The notes below the pieces were generated by a model that was not told where the DNA came from, searched no databases, and was given only the letters and a program-made list of their open reading frames with translations. Shown here piece by piece: positions 62,601 through 64,000 of a stretch of 64,000 nucleotides of DNA. Each line of letters starts with the position of its first letter. Within the stretch, counting starts at the first letter, position 1. Source of the stretch: Bacteroidales bacterium (GTDB lineage: Bacteria; Bacteroidota; Bacteroidia; Bacteroidales; UBA4417); NCBI GenBank assembly GCA_016707705.1, contig JADJHD010000003.1:124001-188000 (forward strand), in the 5' to 3' direction. Both the position numbers and the translations under genes were made by a program.

Positions 62601-63612
62601 TAATTGTGTTTCCCTGTACATTGCTTGCTGCTGCTGTTCCGCAGGTAAGTCTGATTCCACAAAATGAATTGCAACCTGTAGATTTAACCCAGGGAGTTCC
62701 TCCGCATAAAGGCGCACTGCCTCCAATGTAATTGTTCGAGATATTGTAATTGGTTCCCGTCGAGCAAATAATGTAAATTATATTGTAATCATAGGAGGTT
62801 GTAATGGTATAGGCAGTTGTCTCATAAAAACTGTTTCCCGTGATGGTCCAGGCACTGCTGTAACTATCGCCACCACTGGTGCCACCTGAAAAATTGATAA
62901 TATATCCTGCAGTTGGGTTTGGGTTGATTACATCATGAACATTATTATTGGTGAAAGAATCATAACTGTTGGGTACATTGGTGCTGCCTTTCGAGAATAT
63001 GGAAATGCAGGGTCTGTTACCGCCTGCATTTGTAATCTCGTTATGATCCATGGTGTTGTAGTTGTTTCCAAGCGTGCCAGTACTGAAAAACAGAATTCCT
63101 GCTGCCCCGCTTCGGGTTGAGCCTTTAAGAGTGCAGTACTTTACAGTATTGTAGGAAGCATCATTTATGAAACGTATGGTTGAAGTGTTGTTTTCATTCA
63201 TGCTTGAATTGCTGATAATCAGGTTATAGGTACTGCCGCTTGCATCTACCCTTCCATCGATGGTTACATAATCAGCTCCATTCAAATCGATAATGGGGAC
63301 ATTCCCAAGATTTCCGCTTATTGACAAGCCTGAAGAAGTAGGATATATGCTTACCGATGAGTAGCTGGCACTTCCACTACCACTCGCATTCAGAACTGCC
63401 GAAGATGTTTCGGTAGTGCTTCCAATGATTTGCAGGGTAATATCCCCGTTAATTGTACCCGCATTAATGGCATCGAATGCCAGCTTGAGGGTAGAATAGT
63501 CAGCACCTGAAGCACCCACTGTTTTGGTTGCATTGGCATTTTCCGAGCGGGCTTCAAATGCCATGTTTGCACCTAATACGAATAGCAGAATGAGTAAAAT
63601 TCCCTTTATCAT
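59608..63612 (-). CDS. Giant T9SS-exported parallel beta-helix protein
   Basis: 1334 residues with signal peptide (MIKGILLILLFVLGANMAF). Residues ~30-800 form a right-handed parallel beta-helix rich in NxI/G turns (SYNTVKYCTLKGSTRSG, NYNTMDHNEITNAGGN, NYNISNNYIGG, VTISNNTIANLTNG). Next is a C-terminal assembly shared with the protein at 1619-4570: Ig-like segment, LNTG...GTYTFNLVPNPYPSAINWG, AFYKSDAENTLKI. A T9SS domain closes it (RIFIELPSMQNRHATIRVYD, terminal FVAKVVKR). Beta-helices of this kind occur in polysaccharide lyases and adhesins, but I see no lyase catalytic triad. It converges with the amylase gene (stops 92 bp apart). Confidence 0.85.
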   Translation of the reverse strand: MIKGILLILLFVLGANMAFEARSENANATKTVGASGADYSTLKLAFDAINAGTINGDITLQIIGSTTETSSAVLNASGSGSASYSSVSIYPTSSGLSISGNLGNVPIIDLNGADYVTIDGRVDASGSTYNLIISNSSMNENNTSTIRFINDASYNTVKYCTLKGSTRSGAAGILFFSTGTLGNNYNTMDHNEITNAGGNRPCISIFSKGSTNVPNSYDSFTNNNVHDVINPNPTAGYIINFSGGTSGGDSYSSAWTITGNSFYETTAYTITTSYDYNIIYIICSTGTNYNISNNYIGGSAPLCGGTPWVKSTGCNSFCGIRLTCGTAAASNVQGNTIKNFNYTNSSAYYTGWTGIAVSGNVNLGTTTGNSIGESTGTGSIQYTSPTYGTYCPSFTGLRIDGAGPVYVQNNIVGSITMNSNTAANAVNFDGICLWPNYMGTCVASNNSIGSISTPNSIYSTSTATTDPQTVRGIYCGGAGSTVTISNNTIANLTNGSCNTTVANNGFIYGLFITQNSNTVSGNTIRDLTITNANTGTGPTSAAPTTTSLSAAGIALAMSANYAQNITGNTIYNISNTYSSFAGHVAGIYFWGGSTANSVSRNLIYGLSVNSGSTSAIISGIKIAGGVTTYSNNILVLSGNTTTSMYGIYDAGSSGTSNLYFNTSYLSGSPSSGSLNSACLYNAANSSIRNYRNNLFVNARSNNGASGKHYALYIATTGGNLTCDYNDYYFEGTGGTMGYYGGDKAFVPIVTGVTGNDAHSWNLNPSLASAGGTSANNYIPSTALTAVTGTGITIDHGGTTRSASSPEIGAWEQNNTITWTGTTDTDWLVAGNWDSGTLPTASTNVSIPSAPVNQPHITSLVSSPAVCNNLSIESGAILTINSGKALTVNGSITNNAGNSGLLINSDETGTGSLIQSSSSVGATVQRYITGSATLEENIYHFVSIPLDYASPTSNLFLGSYLDILDATQTDSTNNDYYGKWVNLGSSTTTPLSVHKGYMIYYPGASKTYTFNGNLNTGLFSTDVSYGGTYTFNLVPNPYPSAINWGAAGGWIKTNIGSTAWIWNYSGGNYTTLSGTSYVPVGQAFIVMATGSSPVLSMNNNACVHNTQAFYKSDAENTLKITARSNNYYDEAFLSFDNTVAPGFDPQSDGFKMRGLEEAPQLWTEEGDEQLSINKLPTPSENLSVPLDFTTTYSGPVTLNFTGMESFNPTLKLKLQDHINGSIIDLRQNSIYEFSHDPSNIEKRFSLIFGSPDGENEVTVNKGKVYISECRIFIELPSMQNRHATIRVYDLLGQIISTNENRFDGQFSIEAPDAKGIYIVEITTADRKFVAKVVKR

Positions 63613-64000
63613 ACTTTCTGAAATTAAAACGCGATTTCGGAAGGATTCATCCGGCTATTAAACTTTCAGAATTACTTCCTGTAAACTATTAATTATAAGC
63701 AATCTACCTACTTATCTGTTAATTGTTTAACAGTAAAATTGCCGTTTAATGATTTATAGCAGAAACATGAAAAAGAAATACATATAAGCGGGATTAATTA
63801 ACTAAGAATGATTGATTTATCCCAAATCAAGATGATAAAGCAAGGAAAGATTAGTTCAGAAGGAGTTTAGTAGAGTCTGTAAATCTTCGGCAGAGGGCTG
63901 AGATCCACTGATTTGTTGAGCGATCTTTCTGATAGAATAAGAAAGGAAGTAGCCTTGTTTGTATTAAATTTGTAGTAGAATAAATTATTTGGAGAGTAAA
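63613..64000. other. Intergenic sequence to the window end
   Basis: AT-rich, upstream of the beta-helix protein on the minus strand. No gene, hairpin or clear full promoter match seen. Confidence 0.4.

Overview
The window reads as a chromosome segment of an anaerobic or facultative member of the Bacteroidota, probably an uncultured or environmental lineage near the Bacteroidales. The supporting signs are a moderately AT-rich genome, many very large secreted proteins ending in type IX secretion (T9SS) type-A sorting domains, a SusC/SusD pair, lipoproteins with a Cys after LTSC/AAAC/VTSC-like boxes, a PID-CTERM small protein, and promoter -7 boxes of the Bacteroidota type TAnnTTTG. No tRNA, rRNA, CRISPR array, prophage or intact insertion sequence was seen.

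Layout. 1-1600: end of a membrane protein, then a duplicated PID-CTERM tail and a dispersed palindromic repeat. 1.6-19.8 kb: a minus-strand block of giant secreted proteins (T9SS adhesin-like protein, endonuclease I, a PKD/Ig-repeat protein, and two tandem paralogues ending in a dockerin-like calcium-loop pair; one paralogue is split by a frameshift). 20-28.8 kb: mixed housekeeping and accessory genes: cysteate synthase, zinc-ribbon protein, small alarmone hydrolase, AT-hook histone-H1-like protein, NamA-type ene-reductase, a NorC/NorB-like pair with altered metal ligands, and an EEP-family lipoprotein.

28.9-46.6 kb is the most coherent system: a candidate cyanophycin (or related isoaspartyl polyamide) utilisation locus. 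A minus-strand operon carries a T9SS-exported cyanophycinase-like protein, a second cyanophycinase, SusC, SusD and a PKD/propeller surface lipoprotein. A divergent plus-strand operon carries isoaspartyl dipeptidase (IadA) and an M28 peptidase. After a repeat-rich gap and a T9SS protein come a YfcC/DcuC-type carrier, an M14 carboxypeptidase and an N-succinylamino acid racemase-type enolase-superfamily enzyme. The inferred flow is: depolymerise the Asp-Arg polymer at the cell surface, import beta-Asp-Arg dipeptides through SusCD, split them to Asp and Arg, then transport or further convert the amino acids.

46.6-64 kb: a YD-type lipoprotein, a POT-like transporter plus GH2 glycosidase operon, two candidate micro-ORFs, lipoproteins and small membrane/wHTH genes, a PlsC-like acyltransferase, a UMF1/Atg22-like MFS protein, a T9SS-exported GH13 alpha-amylase with a starch-binding module, and a 1334-residue parallel beta-helix T9SS protein. 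All functions are read from motifs and architecture by eye; no database search was run.
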